Source: Agriotes lineatus
Taxonomy: Eukaryota > Arthropoda > Insecta > Coleoptera > Elateridae
NCBI GenBank assembly: GCA_940337035.1
Contig: OW679203.1
Location: 80,987,061-81,051,060 of the forward strand
DNA length: 64,000 nt
Reading direction: 5' to 3'
The notes beneath the pieces are model-generated. The model made no database searches. It was not told the DNA's origin and saw only the letters and a list, made by a program, of their open reading frames with translations. Each line of letters starts with the position of its first letter. Positions within the stretch are counted from its first letter, which is position 1. Positions 43,708 to 57,270 of this stretch are shown here, piece by piece. The position numbers and the translations under genes were made by a program.

Positions 43708-46700
43708 GGGGGCTTTCGGAAAACATTTGCTAAGGAAGAACATCCGTTACGACCACTGAAAATTGTAAGAAATTTCTGCATTTCTCCACTGTGTGTGGGA
43801 ATCTGGAATTTTAGTAGTCGTGAATATTTCCTTTACTGTTTCCCAGTCCTTGATTGTGTATATGGATTATGAGAACATCATATTTTGAAGAGAGATTTAG
43901 ACGAGTGAGTTATGTAAAGAAAATATTCGTTACAATTTCTCTTTACGCGTCTTTTTGATATGAGTGTTGATAATTCAACACCTTACCGGAGACATCGTTA
44001 CAACGAAAATCAAGTTTTCTCCTTTTGATTACTTGGAACTGAGGTTAAAATACTTAGAGCGGATTAAGTCAGAAGTGAGGATTATAAAAGCACTCGGAGT
44101 TTGCACACTAATATGTAATATGGTTGCAGGGTTCTTTTCTCTTCTGGTATTCATTATTCATTGCTATCTTGATTGGTCTTTTTGGATTTGCGTGTTGCAT
44201 GCATCGGCGTCGTCCATTACAGAACCTTTTAGAGATCGAGCCCACATCAGCTGCTTTGATCGGCATTATAGGCAACAGATAAGTTAACACTTTGCATGTT
44301 ACTTAATATTTTACCACAACTTAAAGGGTATTAAGGTGATGTGAGGATACATTTAATTAAGATTCCTACTATGTTATTGATATATTAGTGGTTGATGTAT
44401 ATTTCCTACATACTTAAAATTTTGAATATTTGCGTGTGTTGAACATGTTTACAATTACCATAATTACTGTAAGCGCATCGTGACCACGCCGCAAATTTTC
44501 AATTGGAATTGGTTCTAAATATTTATTTTTAAATGCCATAATTCAGAATTACACATGTAGATATATCAGTACGAGGAACTGCCTCTTTTGCATTCGATAC
44601 CTGTATGTATTAGAAGGTAAAAATAGTAAATATCACTTTAACTGTGCAGCATTTATGGCTCGTTCTTACTTTAAAAGGTAATAGCTTATCAGTGCGCCTG
44701 CATTTGATACAGGTAGCTTTTGAGATTTCATCTTGCATTTCAATTTAATTTTTTATTCGGAGAATCTTCTAATTTACCTAAATGTACGAACTGTTGGTTA
44801 ATTAATTGGTAGCGCCTGTATCAGTTTAATATTAACCCACTCCCTCCTCCGGAGAAACTTGCTATCTATTATTGGGCATAAAAGCAGTTTTGAGTATTCA
44901 AAATTCGCCATCTGGCTTAGAGTTTTATAATTGTCATTGGTTTAGCTTGGTGCTATTGATTATTGGAGGAGCTCAGCTGCTAACAAGGTATCGATCTTAC
45001 TTCACTTATATTACATCTGATTGCTCAGCTTACAGCACCTATCATGTAGTCTTTGACAATACAATATTACTGGATAATTATTATTTCGTACGTTAGAGGC
45101 AGCTCCATTTTTTAATTAACTATCAAAATAGTCACTCATAACAACGTTTTAGTCTCCATATAAGGTTTACTAAGTAACTGGTGTTAAAATTCTGAGAAAT
45201 TATATGAGCTGGTTAATTTCTACAAATAACATTTGAGTTTATTACACAATGTATTGCAGTAATCCTTGTCTAATTTTGTGTCTAGGACACTTATTTAAAC
45301 TATATTACAAACAACTCACTACATTCACTTTTCATTCATTCTTGTGACTCGACTGTGCACTGTGCAGTAGTCGAATTTGTTTGAAAAATTTCCGATTTAC
45401 AGCAATAGGTAAAAGATTGGCGTATAACTACTTCTTTCAAAAGCTCTTTTCATCTTAAGCTCAAAAAACCTTACTTTACTGAAGCAGTATACAAGACAAG
45501 AGAATTACTTGACGTAATTTATTCACGAAAACTGGTTTAATTACAGGGCGCCTTGAGATTGATTGCAGTTTCTCCAAGTCCAAACAGCGGAATCTAAGGA
45601 AACATTGCAATTTTTGTCTGTTTCTCCGAATTTCTGTAAGATTGTTGACGTAGTTTGTCTAAAAATGTAGAACACTAATAAATCACAAAAATTTATTAGG
45701 GAAAATTTCTATTTACCAAACCCTAAGAGAACAATAACACCACATGAATTTATATAAACGTGTAATTATCTTAAAGTAAAAACAACAATTCTGAAAGCAA
45801 GCGCGTGCAAAAGCTGCGTTTTTTGTACTAAATTTTTTAAACTTTAAGAACTTGCATGATATAATTATTTCCCGCGGGCATTCTTTCAAATTCGGTTGAT
45901 TTTAAAACGCTACAATTTTATATATACGCGTTAGCCAGTATTTATGGAGAAATTGATGTTAGATCTACAAGAACTGCCATCAATTGACTGTAATTACTAA
46001 TTATAATTTTATACATAATTATAATTAGATTGATGCAGGTCTATAAACTTTACTTCACGATTTTAAACTAGTTCTATGCAAGGACGCAAATTATGGAAAT
46101 TTTACCGAAACATAATTTTTCCATGTTCTGGTTCTTGCCCGTTAATCTTAGTTGCAATTTTAGATCAGAATAGTTGTTTACCAATCAGTGATGGGCATGC
46201 TGCAAGGCTGCAGCGGGATATTAAATCAAGAATTCGCTGCAGGGACGAGAAGGTTGTGGATCCATAGAATCCACAAGCGAGATAAATTTTTCAAAAATAT
46301 ATTCGACAGTGGTAAGGAAGTGTAACAAGATCAGACACACACCTATAGCTATACACACAAGTTTTGAAGATGAAGGCTACATCAGTAAAACACTATAAGA
46401 TAATTCTAAAATTCTCATTGAATGTTTAAAGTTTTACGCCATCGAAATAAATGTTACATTAATATTTGCTCAAACACAACAAGCTATAATTTCCTGAATT
46501 ACAGAGCGTTATGGTAGGTAAGTGAATCGTTAAATGCAAGTGACATGTTTGGAACGTGCCTCAAGGTTCTGCAAAACCGTTCCGTGACGTCTTGTTTTCA
46601 ATACCGACTGCTGGAAAAACGTCGGCAGAATGAAACCCGGAAACACCTTAACGTTCCATTCTTTTAGTGCGTTGCTCCAACACGTAGTCTTGTGCACAAC

Positions 46701-47254
46701 GCAAGGACGTTCTGGTCGTGAGGAGTCTCAGCGCATCCACATGCGAAGCAATTAGAGGAAAACTTCTACTTATCACAAATTAGAACTGGTTTTCCTTGTT
46801 TGTTTTCTTGGTTTGTTATTGTTGTTGTTTTGAGTATAATGCAATTGTTGCATGAGAACTATGCTAGAAGCGTCAGACTACTATGACTCCTTACTATCGA
46901 TAACAATATCGGATTGGGCTTATGTAAGAGGCTTTCCAAAATATAATGTCAACCCTAACAACATCAGAATTTATCATTTAATATACTATAAAGAGTTATT
47001 GCTATAATTACAAAAGGACTGGAATAACCTCCCATTCCCTCACACCGCCCATCCCAATGTTCCCGAACGATTGACACTACAGCCGAATTGTTTTGTTACA
47101 TCAGCCAAAAGTTGAAATGGCCAGAAAACAATCAAATACGAAGTAGAACCAAGTTTATTAACCTCGTTAATCAAAACATTGATAAATTATCAACACCACT
47201 CAAGAATAAAATACATCGAAATAACCAAGCACAATCGACGTGAAATATTAATGG
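43708..47254. other. Long AT-rich stretch, no recognised gene
   Basis: A 107-codon frame (43964-44287) has one hydrophobic segment (LGVCTLICNMVAGFFSLLVF) and a second near its end, but no family resemblance. CAGTGATGGGCATGC (46187-46201) has the look of a hAT tip without partner. A small stem TTGTGGAT...ATCCACAA lies at 46254-46276. The patch 46.55-46.75 kb is less AT-rich without motif. Confidence 0.3.
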
Positions 47255-47525
47255 AAATAAACAATCAATTACAATTCCGATCTACAAAAATTTAACAAAC
47301 AACTTCAATTATATCAATATTCAAGCTGGAACACGCATGTACACAGTATTGTGCAACTAAATAAAAATTTGCATACAAAAATTTAACAGCAGAATGTAAC
47401 GACCTGACCTGGTACATTGTCGAGAATCGGCAAAACCATAAACAACGGAAAACAGTAAAATGTTGATCGGTACTCAACGTAGCAGGTGGCTCACACATCA
47501 GCTCCAATCCCAATACAGTTCCATG
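47255..47525 (-). repeat. Dispersed repeat, copy 2 (partner at 3.6-3.87 kb)
   Basis: Reverse complement of the 3.6-kb repeat, with shared GTCGTTACATTCTGCTGTT-type blocks and the conserved frame containing VRSLHSAV (minus frame 47292-47513, 73 codons). The family and function are unknown. Confidence 0.5.
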
Positions 47526-50500
47526 GACAGCTTCAACGAACCCATCTTGATGCTGCTAGCAAGAGGTAGAAGCGACAGCTATTGGATTGCAGATGGTCAT
47601 AAAGAGAAATGGTACCAAAACGAAAGTTGCACACTTGCTGGCATCGCACTAACGTTGCTAGGTTTCTGAATGCACATTATTGTATTGATCACCCAGGTTG
47701 GATCGATTGAACTTAAAGGTTGTAGATAGGTATGCCTCGCACTGAATGTATTTTGAACACCATCTTTATAATGACTTGCAATACTTAAATTGTCTTGATT
47801 TTAATAGTCTCACAAGTTATAGTGGGGTTTATAAATCCCACTTATTTCCACGTTGAAAAAAATCTTTGCGTATAGCTTTTCAATAGTTCCAAATGACTGC
47901 ATTTTGCTTGGGAAATTGATTAAATAACAACACAAATATCTGCCAAAGCAGTACAAAATTTCACTGAAAGAGCTTGATTTTCCGTATTATATATAATACT
48001 TGCAACTTGTTTTTTCTTTGATGGCTGTCGGAAGAGGAACCCTTTGTTTCAATGATTTTGACAGATGTATTGCCTATTTATAAAGTTTTAATTTTTTTAA
48101 TTGTTGTATATACAACCCTGCAATTACAATGCCATTATGTCGTACTATAGAATGAAAATATGAGTGTTTATTACATTTTTCTTAAATAACTTAAGGTTGA
48201 GTGGAAATACCTATGGTTTACGTGGAATATCCATATTTCTGTAGAAATAAAATTTGAGACGATTAAAGCTGCATGCATTTTGTAAAAACAGGTTTTTTTT
48301 TCAATGAGAATATACAGTGTGTCCCAGGATTGATGTTACAAAAGGTGAGATGGACTAAAAATTTTTGAAATTTATTTTAAGGTTCTGGGATTCGCTTCTG
48401 CTTGACTTGAAAAGAATTTTAAGAATATTTTCAGTTTTCGAAAAAACAAGTAGGCCTTGACAGGGAAGCGAAAACTATTTTCTTTTCTGGTAAACTACCC
48501 TTTTTGTTTATGATACGGCAAAATTTTATTAATAAAAGTTATTTATGATGAGAAATTATGACCCCATACAAAATTACAGGAAGATCTACCTTTTTAGATC
48601 AAACAGTCGTTTTTAATAAATACAATTTTAAGGGTTTAATCTAAAAAATAACGGTTTTTTCAAAGTTGACAGATCTTTCGTTCTCCTTAATATTTTAGAA
48701 TTTATCATTAATTTGAGCCTCAATCGGCAGCGTGTCCATAAGCCTTCGAAATAGCTCCGACAAATAATCGGCCCTGCGATGGCAGGATCGTTAGGTTTAG
48801 CACAATCATCGAATTATGGTTCTTTCATTAGAGGCTGCCCGGTAACGCGTCTTGCGCGCGAAATTCCTAAACTCACGAAGTTACGCCCGTCAGGAAAACT
48901 GTTCGGTGGGGGCTGTAGACGTACAATTGGTGTAAATGCAATTTGACCGTGAGTCATTTCCCTATTATAGAACTTTGTTTTGCATTTGAAGAAACTTTAT
49001 TATCGTGTTACACCTTTGGCTAGTCATTTTCCAACATTGAATCAGGAAAATGCCGACCTATTGTCACTTCACTCGCCTACAAAGTTGAATCGTCTTAGGG
49101 CTATGTTGAAAAATCTGTCAAATGAGGTAATCAACAAGAAGAATAAGAGTTGAGAAGATACACAATGCTAGAAGCTGATCAGTATTCAACATTCTATTAT
49201 TCCTCTCCCATCCTAGTAGCAAGGCACAGTATTGGTAATACACACAATATTCAAATCTAATCTTCCTTTGCAATTTACGGTAGTGTCCTACAGACGGTTC
49301 TACATACGAATTAAAGGAAGTGCGTTTAAATCCGGCTAGGATTTTTTTGTAATTAAAAGTTTAAAATTCAATTACTTTACTACTCTGTGCTCAATATGGA
49401 TCCTTCCTCAGTCAGCAAGTGGACCGTTTGTTAACAAATAAAGGCCAGGTTAGCTCAACGACACGACTGACAACGGCAGTCATAACTAATTAATTAAATT
49501 CAATTATATTTGTAAATGCAAAATCTTATTTATTTAGTGTCATTCCCGTTTTCCGCTCTGTACCAATATATAAAATTACTTAAGAAGGCGATACCACAAA
49601 TTATTATTGCAAAAAAACCAGTACATAATATATTCCGATGACAATAGCATATGATTACGTATAAGACGTCCGACGTCCCGAAAGATTACTACTATTGTGC
49701 TTGACAGCTGGCTGTCACTTAAAATTAATATTTTTAATAGTCCCATCAATTCAGCTTTTCTTAATCAGGGGAAATACAAATTTTTGCAATACTTTCAATT
49801 GGCGTCATATCTTTTCAATGTAAAAGTCCTCGGCAGCACATGCTAATATGCTAATTTCCATACATAGTTTTTTGTAATTTTTTTAAATATGACTATTTTT
49901 ATTTCTTTGATGAATTACTTTTAACCTTTAGGCCAATAGTTATAATTTACTATCTATTTTATTACTGTATGATTATTTTATACCCAATGAAGCCCTACGA
50001 CTCAATAACTATGACGAAAACATGCAATTAACTTCAAAAATTTTATTTTTCCTTTCCTATACTAATAACTGAGCGAAATATTGTATTTAAACAAATATTT
50101 TGTCACCATACCACCGGAAAGCATTTGTTCTCTCTTCCACCCCCTAATAAGGATTATAGCATTCCAAGAAAAAATAAGAATTTTAGTTATTCGCCGAGCC
50201 TTTGTTATATAATTTCACAGCAAGACCCATTTTGTCTTTCCTACAGTTTTTCTTCTATTTGCTTTGATTCGATAATTGAATGATGAAAAGTCCACCGTTT
50301 TTTTGTAATGCATGTAAACCCCAATCATGTATAAAAATGTAGCTGTGGAACAATACTGAGCGATTAAAAACGTTTAACTTCATTAACTACAATAAAAGTA
50401 AAAGTGGATGTACATATATAAACCTTATTACTAAAGGTATAAAAATGAGTATATACAGAGTGCATACAGGATAATAGCAAGTTTCTGTCATTCCATTACA

Positions 50501-50879
50501 GTCTATAAAATTATAAGCAACTTACATAACGTTATTTGATGTACGCAGTATCGTATTACTGTAATTTATTTGTTTTTGTTGCAACTAAAATAATGCTTAA
50601 TTCTAATTACACATAACATATTGCTTAAACCAGTATTCTATTCATTTTAGTCATTTGCTTGAGCTGTCAATTTGTCTTTTAGTTATAGTAAAAATCCTTT
50701 TTAGTTTAGTCCTTAATGACTCAAATTTGTAGAACTTTTCAATACGCTTTGGCTTTGAGGTGGCAATCAATATTATATGCTTTCTAGATCAACTTCTTGA
50801 AGTTGGTGTGATAATTAGAACACTGGAGCGGGGATTGGGTGTGGTTGTATTTTCTTTATATATATGGAATTATGAACTA
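47526..50879. other. Long AT-rich stretch, one transposon-like tip
   Basis: TACAGTGTGTCCCAGGATTG (about 48313) resembles the GTGTCCCA tips of insect DNA transposons and a sequence near 60995, but no matching inverted end was found. No open frame or other repeat is recognised. Confidence 0.3.
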
Positions 50880-51482
50880 TTATTTGCAATAATTATAAAT
50901 AACTTGGTTCCTCTGGTTCCTCTGCGGAACATTCATTCCGGGCTCGGAGATGGTGACGGAGCAAAAAGGCGCTAGACCAAGGTTCGGGGTTAGAAAGAAG
51001 AGAAGATACGGAAGACCGTTTCTTTCCAGACGGGACTGAGGAGTTAGGGTCGAACAGGGAGGTTGGATCGACGAGGGCCGTGCAGATAGGTAGTGCCGGA
51101 TGAACGAGGAATTTGTTCTGGACGGGGCCATTGCAGATGCGAAGCATGGTTAGGCCATCTGGTGAAGGAATACCTTCGGGGCAATCAAGTAGGTTCGACC
51201 GCCAAAGATCCTGTAATACTCTGGAGCTTCGACCACAGAGAAGGCTCTTGAACCCTTAAGCGAACAGGAAAAGCTCATCTGCAGAGATCGACTGCTCCTT
51301 GATTGCAACTTCGTCGAAATCTTTGTCTGCAGCGACCGCATCCTATTGGTCGGTTCAACTGTTATATGGTCAATTGGCTGATTTTTACTAAATCTGTCTC
51401 TTAGTTCTTTCAGTGGCTCTTCAGAATTATTTTGTTTGTATGTTTTAGCTCCCCAAAATTTGCATATTCTGATATCAGACAC
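50880..51482 (-). CDS. Unrecognised less AT-rich open frame with one stop
   Basis: On minus, two frames (51150-51482 and 50880-51131) are in the same phase and separated by a stop at 51150-51152 and a few codons, giving about 200 open codons. A third frame (50893-51147) overlaps in another phase and looks equally protein-like. Composition is markedly less AT-rich than the flanks. I see no domain, signal peptide or repeat. It may be a retroelement relic, a processed fragment or a regulatory island rather than a gene. Confidence 0.2.
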
Positions 51483-53319
51483 GACATCGTCAGCGTGCTT
51501 GGTACAAGTTTTAATATAATTACGTGAACCTATAATTTTTGGTATCTTTATGCGGGTATTTGGGCAACAAACAACCTTTGCTTATGTTACGTTTCTTTTG
51601 CATTCAACCGCTGACCGAACACGTGTTAGACGGTGCGGCGTCACAAGAGGTCCGAGCCCCTTTTGTTTCGGAGGACGGACGTTTTAGGATGTTATACAAT
51701 TCCTGCTTTATATGCAGAGAATCTACTCTTGAAAAATGGTTAGAAAATCAGCAGGAAGAAAGAGAAAAACCATGCAAACGTATATGCAAGAAGATCAGAG
51801 CAAGTCTTGCAAAAATTTTGTAAACCCTCTTTAAAATGTAGTTCCATTATTGGAGATTAACAAGAACAAAGCTTTATTTGAAGTCCATTTGAAAATCAAA
51901 GCTAGAAAATATGTTCTCAAGCTGTTTATTCGATTTAGTTAAGAGCATTTCCAAAGAGCAGGCTATCAACTCCGAGTGGCAAGGTGACAGAAATGTTGAA
52001 GATGTTGTAAATGTATCTCTTTGTATCTACCAGAAGTACTACAGATATGTCTGGTTATAGTACACCAACCTCAAGGCCTAAAATAGCAATAGCTACTACT
52101 TTATTAAAAGATTTATGACTCTGATGCGTCTATAGCCAATCCTAATTATTATACTGCATAATTTATCAGAATTTTCAAAATCGTACAAAGGATACAAGCT
52201 GTGAACTAGCTCACAGAGGGATCGGCTCAAATGACGCACGGCATTAGTAACAAAAACGAAAATGATGGAGAAGGGATCAAAGCGGTTGTTTTTTCACAAA
52301 AATAGTATCGTGGGACCTTTAATATGACTATAGGTTGGTCGTGATTGGTTAAGCGATTGCAATAAAAATTGTAAATTTGTAAAAATGCACGAGATGTCGA
52401 AATTAGTACTTTGACCGGTTGTGTCACAGTAAAATTAAATATATCGTTTCCGTTCACAGTCTATCATTAGTTGCTTGCTTTAGTAAGTCAATGAAACAAC
52501 ATGTCTTTTGCTACATTTTTTTAATGTTTTAATAAGGAACAGAGAGTATAATCGTCTGGAAATTCCAAATCAATCTCGTTATGCAAAGTCAGCTTTCTAT
52601 ATCAGGTATTGGCTATAAATACTTACAAAACTATATTTGTTACATTTACATCCGTTCCAAGCATATGAATTTAGTATCCTTTGTCTCATTCAAAGAATCT
52701 TATTTTCCTTCTTTCTTCTAACAGAAAAGATCTTAAAATAAGTGGCTGGGTTGAATATAACCCATCGGCATATATTAAATATCGATACTAAAATTTAAGC
52801 TGGGAATCACAGGAGTGACGCAGGCTTTGGCAATACCTCGACGCACATAGAAAAATTGTTTTTAACATATAACATCCAAAAAAAGTTGTCTTCATTCGTT
52901 AATAACAAAAAATATGAAAAACTATATACATTTAACCAACCAAATCTGTAACAAAAACAGTTTGAAGGAAATTAACATAAAACTAATTAACATAGGTACT
53001 GCGACACTGCTAATTGTAGACTATAATAAAGAAGAGAAAAAGCAGTTACTGTATAAGTTAGAAGCTGTCAATTCTGCAAACTATAAATTTTATTTAAAAA
53101 ATGCCTAATCGTTGTGAGACCAACCTTTAATTAACTAGTAGCCCACTGATAATAACAACTATCCTCTTAAATAATGAGTTGTATTCGAATGGGTTTCATT
53201 AAAATCTATCCAAACTCGATTGTTTCAAGCAAAGTTAAATAATTGCTTTGAAGCAGGCTTAACGCAACGCATTTGAGTATAAGTAGATTGAGTTAAATCG
53301 TCCTACTTTGGGCCTGGCA
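51483..53319. other. AT-rich sequence, no recognised feature
   Basis: A 94-codon frame (51539-51823) ends in a Lys/Glu-rich stretch, and a 64-codon Lys/Asn-rich frame lies at 52914-53108; neither shows a motif. Nothing else recognised. Confidence 0.3.
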
Positions 53320-53800
53320 ATCGAGTCTAATAGAACAATTTGCCGTCGCCGATTGGACGTCGCCGATTGGAAGTCGCCGATTCGTCGTCACCGATTCACC
53401 GTAGGTACAATTCGCCATTACATAGATAAAAATACAGTCTACTCTCAATTCAGTGTAAATAAGAGACACAAAATACTTAGAACATGTTTCACACGCTTGT
53501 TTGGGTTGATACTTTTATAATGGTCCAACCATTATTACATTGTTTTCAAATAGGACAATTATATAATAAGTCGAATACAATAAGTTTCGGCAATTGATCA
53601 AAAAACAATAAATTGCCTGGTTGAGTAATAATTAGAGAGGTTTTTAAAACGGAAACAGGTAGACCTGCAGACAATTTCTTTATTATTTATGCATTTCAAA
53701 AATAAACGAATTTGATCTATGGCGAATCGACGACGGCGAATCGGCGATGGCGAATCGGACACGGCTAATCGGCGACAACGTTTTGTCCCACCCCATAAAA
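53320..53800. mobile_element. Foldback element with arms made of 14-bp tandem units
   Basis: The left arm (53345-53400) is four 14-bp units near GTCGCCGATTGGAC. The right arm (53721-53776) is four 14-bp units near GGCGAATCGGCGAT, the inverted form (consensus GTCGCCGATTCGCC on the other strand). Flanking AACAATTTGCC on the left pairs imperfectly with CAACGTTTTGT on the right. The 320-bp interior has no recognised gene. Inverted ends built from short tandem repeats are the hallmark of Drosophila FB/Galileo-type foldback elements, but the family here cannot be named from sequence alone. Confidence 0.65.
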
Positions 53801-56800
53801 ATCTGTGGTAAAGCCATTTGAAGCTACTAAAGGTTTTAACCCTGCTTGAAAGCAATAACTTGCATTCGTTGCTTTAATTCTTACTACCTGAAATTTTATA
53901 ATCCCAACTTAGGATAAGATATAATCAAAATCAATAGCACTACCTAACCATTTTTTCACTATCAGCTAGCGTAGTTCTGGCGGTCTGAATTATCAAGTAA
54001 ACGAACGTAATCGCATAATAATAGAATTATGAATAATACATTAAAACATGTAAATAAGTCGTTTTTTAATATGTGAACACTTGCTTTAATTTCATATTCA
54101 TATCATTTACAATTGATTTCTGTGAATTTAAAAAAAACTGGAGGAACAGGTCCTGTAGTTCCATACAGTTAAGATTAATTGACTACTTAAGCTTACAGGT
54201 AGTAGTTGTCATCATTACAATATAAAATAGCATAGTGTTATTTACATTCCATTACATATAAGTGAATGTAAATATACAATTTGAAATTCAAATCATCTCT
54301 TTATACCTGAATCATTTAAACTTCTTAGTATCATACCAACAATTAGACCGATAGCGACTTACATGTTTAAATTTCTAGTTTTTTCAATGAATCACAGCTT
54401 CAAAATCCATTTAGTTTCTTACTTTTGCAACTAAGAAAGAGAAAGTAACGATAATGTTTACCGTACAGCTACCTCTATATTTTTTACAGATACTAGTTGA
54501 AAATTTGAATATAAAGCAGAAATTACATAACATACTATTTAGTCACCCTGTATATACAGCTTAAATTATGAGGTTTTGCTGTGGAGGGTGTAAGGGTAGC
54601 TAAATGGTGAAGTTTTTGATCTCTATCTGTAGCATTTTAAATTGTATGTTCTTATTTTCTTATGGATTGGTCTACGCGAATGTCTAACACAAAACAGGAA
54701 AAAGTGTTGAAGACTTGAACAATCCTGAAATGTGCATTACAGATTAAACTGAATTTTTTGTACAATCAAACGTCAAAATAAATGAAAACTAGTTAAAAGA
54801 TATGTCAAGTAAAATTGGAATACGCAGTTTTATACCGTTGAATCTAAAATTGAGATAAATAATAAATACAAAAGCGATTTGTCAAGCATTTTGTTAAGTA
54901 TTGTTACGATTCAATTGCGCATCTAGTTGATTTCGACGTTTGTAGTACTTATTCCTTATTGCTACATCTCAGTTGCGCATCTATTCAATTTCAAGGTCTA
55001 TGGTACTCAGTTCATATTTCGCGCTCTTGTGCCACGCTTACTTTTGGCTGGCAGCCCAAGAAGTAAAAGGTCGCGATTGTTACCTTGCCGTTCTTGCCCG
55101 GCTTGCTTTCGTTAGCTGAAGTCAGTGTAAGCGTCAGTTAAAGTGATCAGTGAAGGTATGGGTATGCAGTCGAAATTTAAGTAATGGTTGCCTGCGCGCC
55201 TTTCGGCGGCTTTGCTTTTCTGAACCATAATTTAGGGACGTTTCGTTCCCACGCCGTTGTCGGCGGATTCTACCCTTGCCGGTGTACTTTCGCACGAGCC
55301 CAGAACATCTCGGGGTAAGTTAGTAAGGAAGTCTTCTTCGGGCTGTATTTAATTTTACCTGTATTCGATCGTAGACTATTCTCCCCTTATAGCAGTCAGT
55401 AAGGAGCCGTAGGGCAGTTTGCTAAGATGCTAGCTTCCACAGCATGTGAATGCAAAAGTCGTTTTTAGGGCGTGACCTTGACCCGTTCTTATCTCCAGAC
55501 GCGGCCCCCTTCACACCTGTGGCGTGCATTTCTTAGAGCACAGGAGAGACCCGATCCCAGAACGTACCTATAGGGTAAAGGTTCCCTTTTGTTTAAACAC
55601 CTACTGGTGACCAGTGCTCCCCCGCTTCGAGCTCAGTTCGGAAATTTTGGTTTTTGTATTGCCGACGTGAGCTTGGGAGTATACAGTTCGCTCCGCGGTA
55701 TAAACCTGGAAGCACGAAAATGTTTCTTCCAATCCACGGAGTAGACACCGATGTAACATCGCCTTGCAACCATTGCCCAATTTTAATGTGTGCGATTATA
55801 TTATATCGCTGTATTGTGTACTTGTAAGTATGCATTTTTTAAAGTGCCTCGTAACTTGACAGATAATTATAGTTGTTAACTTATGTTAACCAGCGAATTA
55901 GAATTTGTGGTTATACTGTGATACCAGCTATGTGTGTTTGATTTAGTTACTGCTTGCTGACTGTCTTATTTGGAGCCACTCTTTCAGGAAATTTTCTTGT
56001 ATGTGCTAATTGAGTTATTCGTTGGCGCTCTGCGCATTTTTCTCTTTTGTTTCTACCGTTAATTATTTTAAAGAACTGCACACGCAGGCTTTGTTTGAGC
56101 TAGAGGCCAAAATTGTACCCGAATGAATATTAAGTAGTTTAAATTAATTGAGATAACAGTATCCGAATCTTTGCAATTTTTAGCCGAGCAGGTCTTGGTC
56201 TTGGCCAGTTCGACATGCATTAATAATATGGTTCTTGCTGACTACTAAATATATAAAGACCTACCAGTTGTTGTACAGCTCCAACGTACGACTTAATTAA
56301 AACTACGTTAAGGAAGCAACTTCAATAATTTAACGTCAGTAAAAGTAGCATAGATGTGGTACTGTTTACAAGCTCTTATCCCAATCGCCGGATAGCGTAC
56401 ATATTAGCAAGCCGCCCATTTGTTATTCTTGGCGAATAGAATATATAAAATAAATTCGTAAAATACACACATTAAATGAAAGAAGTACACTGATAGTTGT
56501 TTACTGGTTACAAATAATACAAATCAAATTTACAAGGCAAGCTATGCGTTTCAATCGCTGCATGAAGCGCAAGCGTTGTGGTTGCGATATCCGATATCTG
56601 CGTCGAAATACAGGAAGGGTCAACTAAGTTAAATGGGCTTCTTCGACATTCGAAGATTTGCGGTAGATACCTTGATGAATATTCAGGTAAAAACACCTAT
56701 TAAAAATAAATCCGACAGAACATCACCATAAAATGATAACTTTGGAACACGTGAGAAACAAAGGACGTGAAATTCGGGATAATTCCCAGAACACAAGCCG

Positions 56801-56916
56801 TTAAAGCCACCAAGCTTTAAGCTCGGAGGCCAAAGCTAGTCTGCGTTACTAAATTGAAAAAGCGACACAGGCGACTAGCCTGACGTAAACCCCTAGCAAA
56901 GGACACTATTCCCACA
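53801..56916. other. Unassigned, with a less AT-rich region 54.9-55.7 kb
   Basis: TCACCCTGTATATACAG (about 54542) recalls the CCCTGTATAT block of the composite repeats. TTGCGCATCTA at 54914 and again at 54972 marks a diverged 58-bp tandem duplication. The region 55.0-55.7 kb is the least AT-rich of this part, with only short frames. It could be a retroelement end or host regulatory DNA. Nothing named. Confidence 0.3.
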
Positions 56917-57270
56917 GTCATTCACTGCAATCGCAAACCACAATCACAAAGCCAAACCCCCAACCCAACTGCTTAAAACAAAAGCATCAAAATTCCAAAA
57001 ACATATCACAACAAGTGACGTCAATGCAATCCATAAAATATCCCACTATGCGAATAAGAAATCCCAAACAATTAAATAGAGAAAAGACAAGGATATCTAG
57101 ATCATGACAATACCAGACAAAAAACCTACAGGGCACCAGAAAACTGGGATAACAACAAAGCTCATCATCATAAAGAAGATGAGCGAATTCAAATAACCAC
57201 CTCCTCTGCAACGCCCAACCAACCACCCGAAAAATGAGAGAGCCCTTGTAGGGACCCTCCAGGTAGCTAC
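56917..57270 (+). repeat. Diverged direct repeat, copy 1
   Basis: An A/C-rich stretch aligns with 58281-58610. Shared landmarks, in order: CA(A/G)TCATYCACT, CAATC(G/T)CAAAC, AACCCAACTGCT against AACCCTACTGCT, CAAGTGACGT, ACAATACCA/GTAATACCA, and CCCTTGTAGGGACYC at the end. No repeat-type signature or open frame allows a family call. Confidence 0.5.

Noticed and set aside
43964..44287. 107-codon frame with a membrane-like segment as a gene
   Set aside because: No family resemblance, start context or splice evidence; AT-rich DNA often gives such frames. Described in the region entry only.
46187..46201. CAGTGATGGGCATGC as a hAT terminal inverted repeat
   Set aside because: No inverted partner or 8-bp duplication was found within several kilobases.
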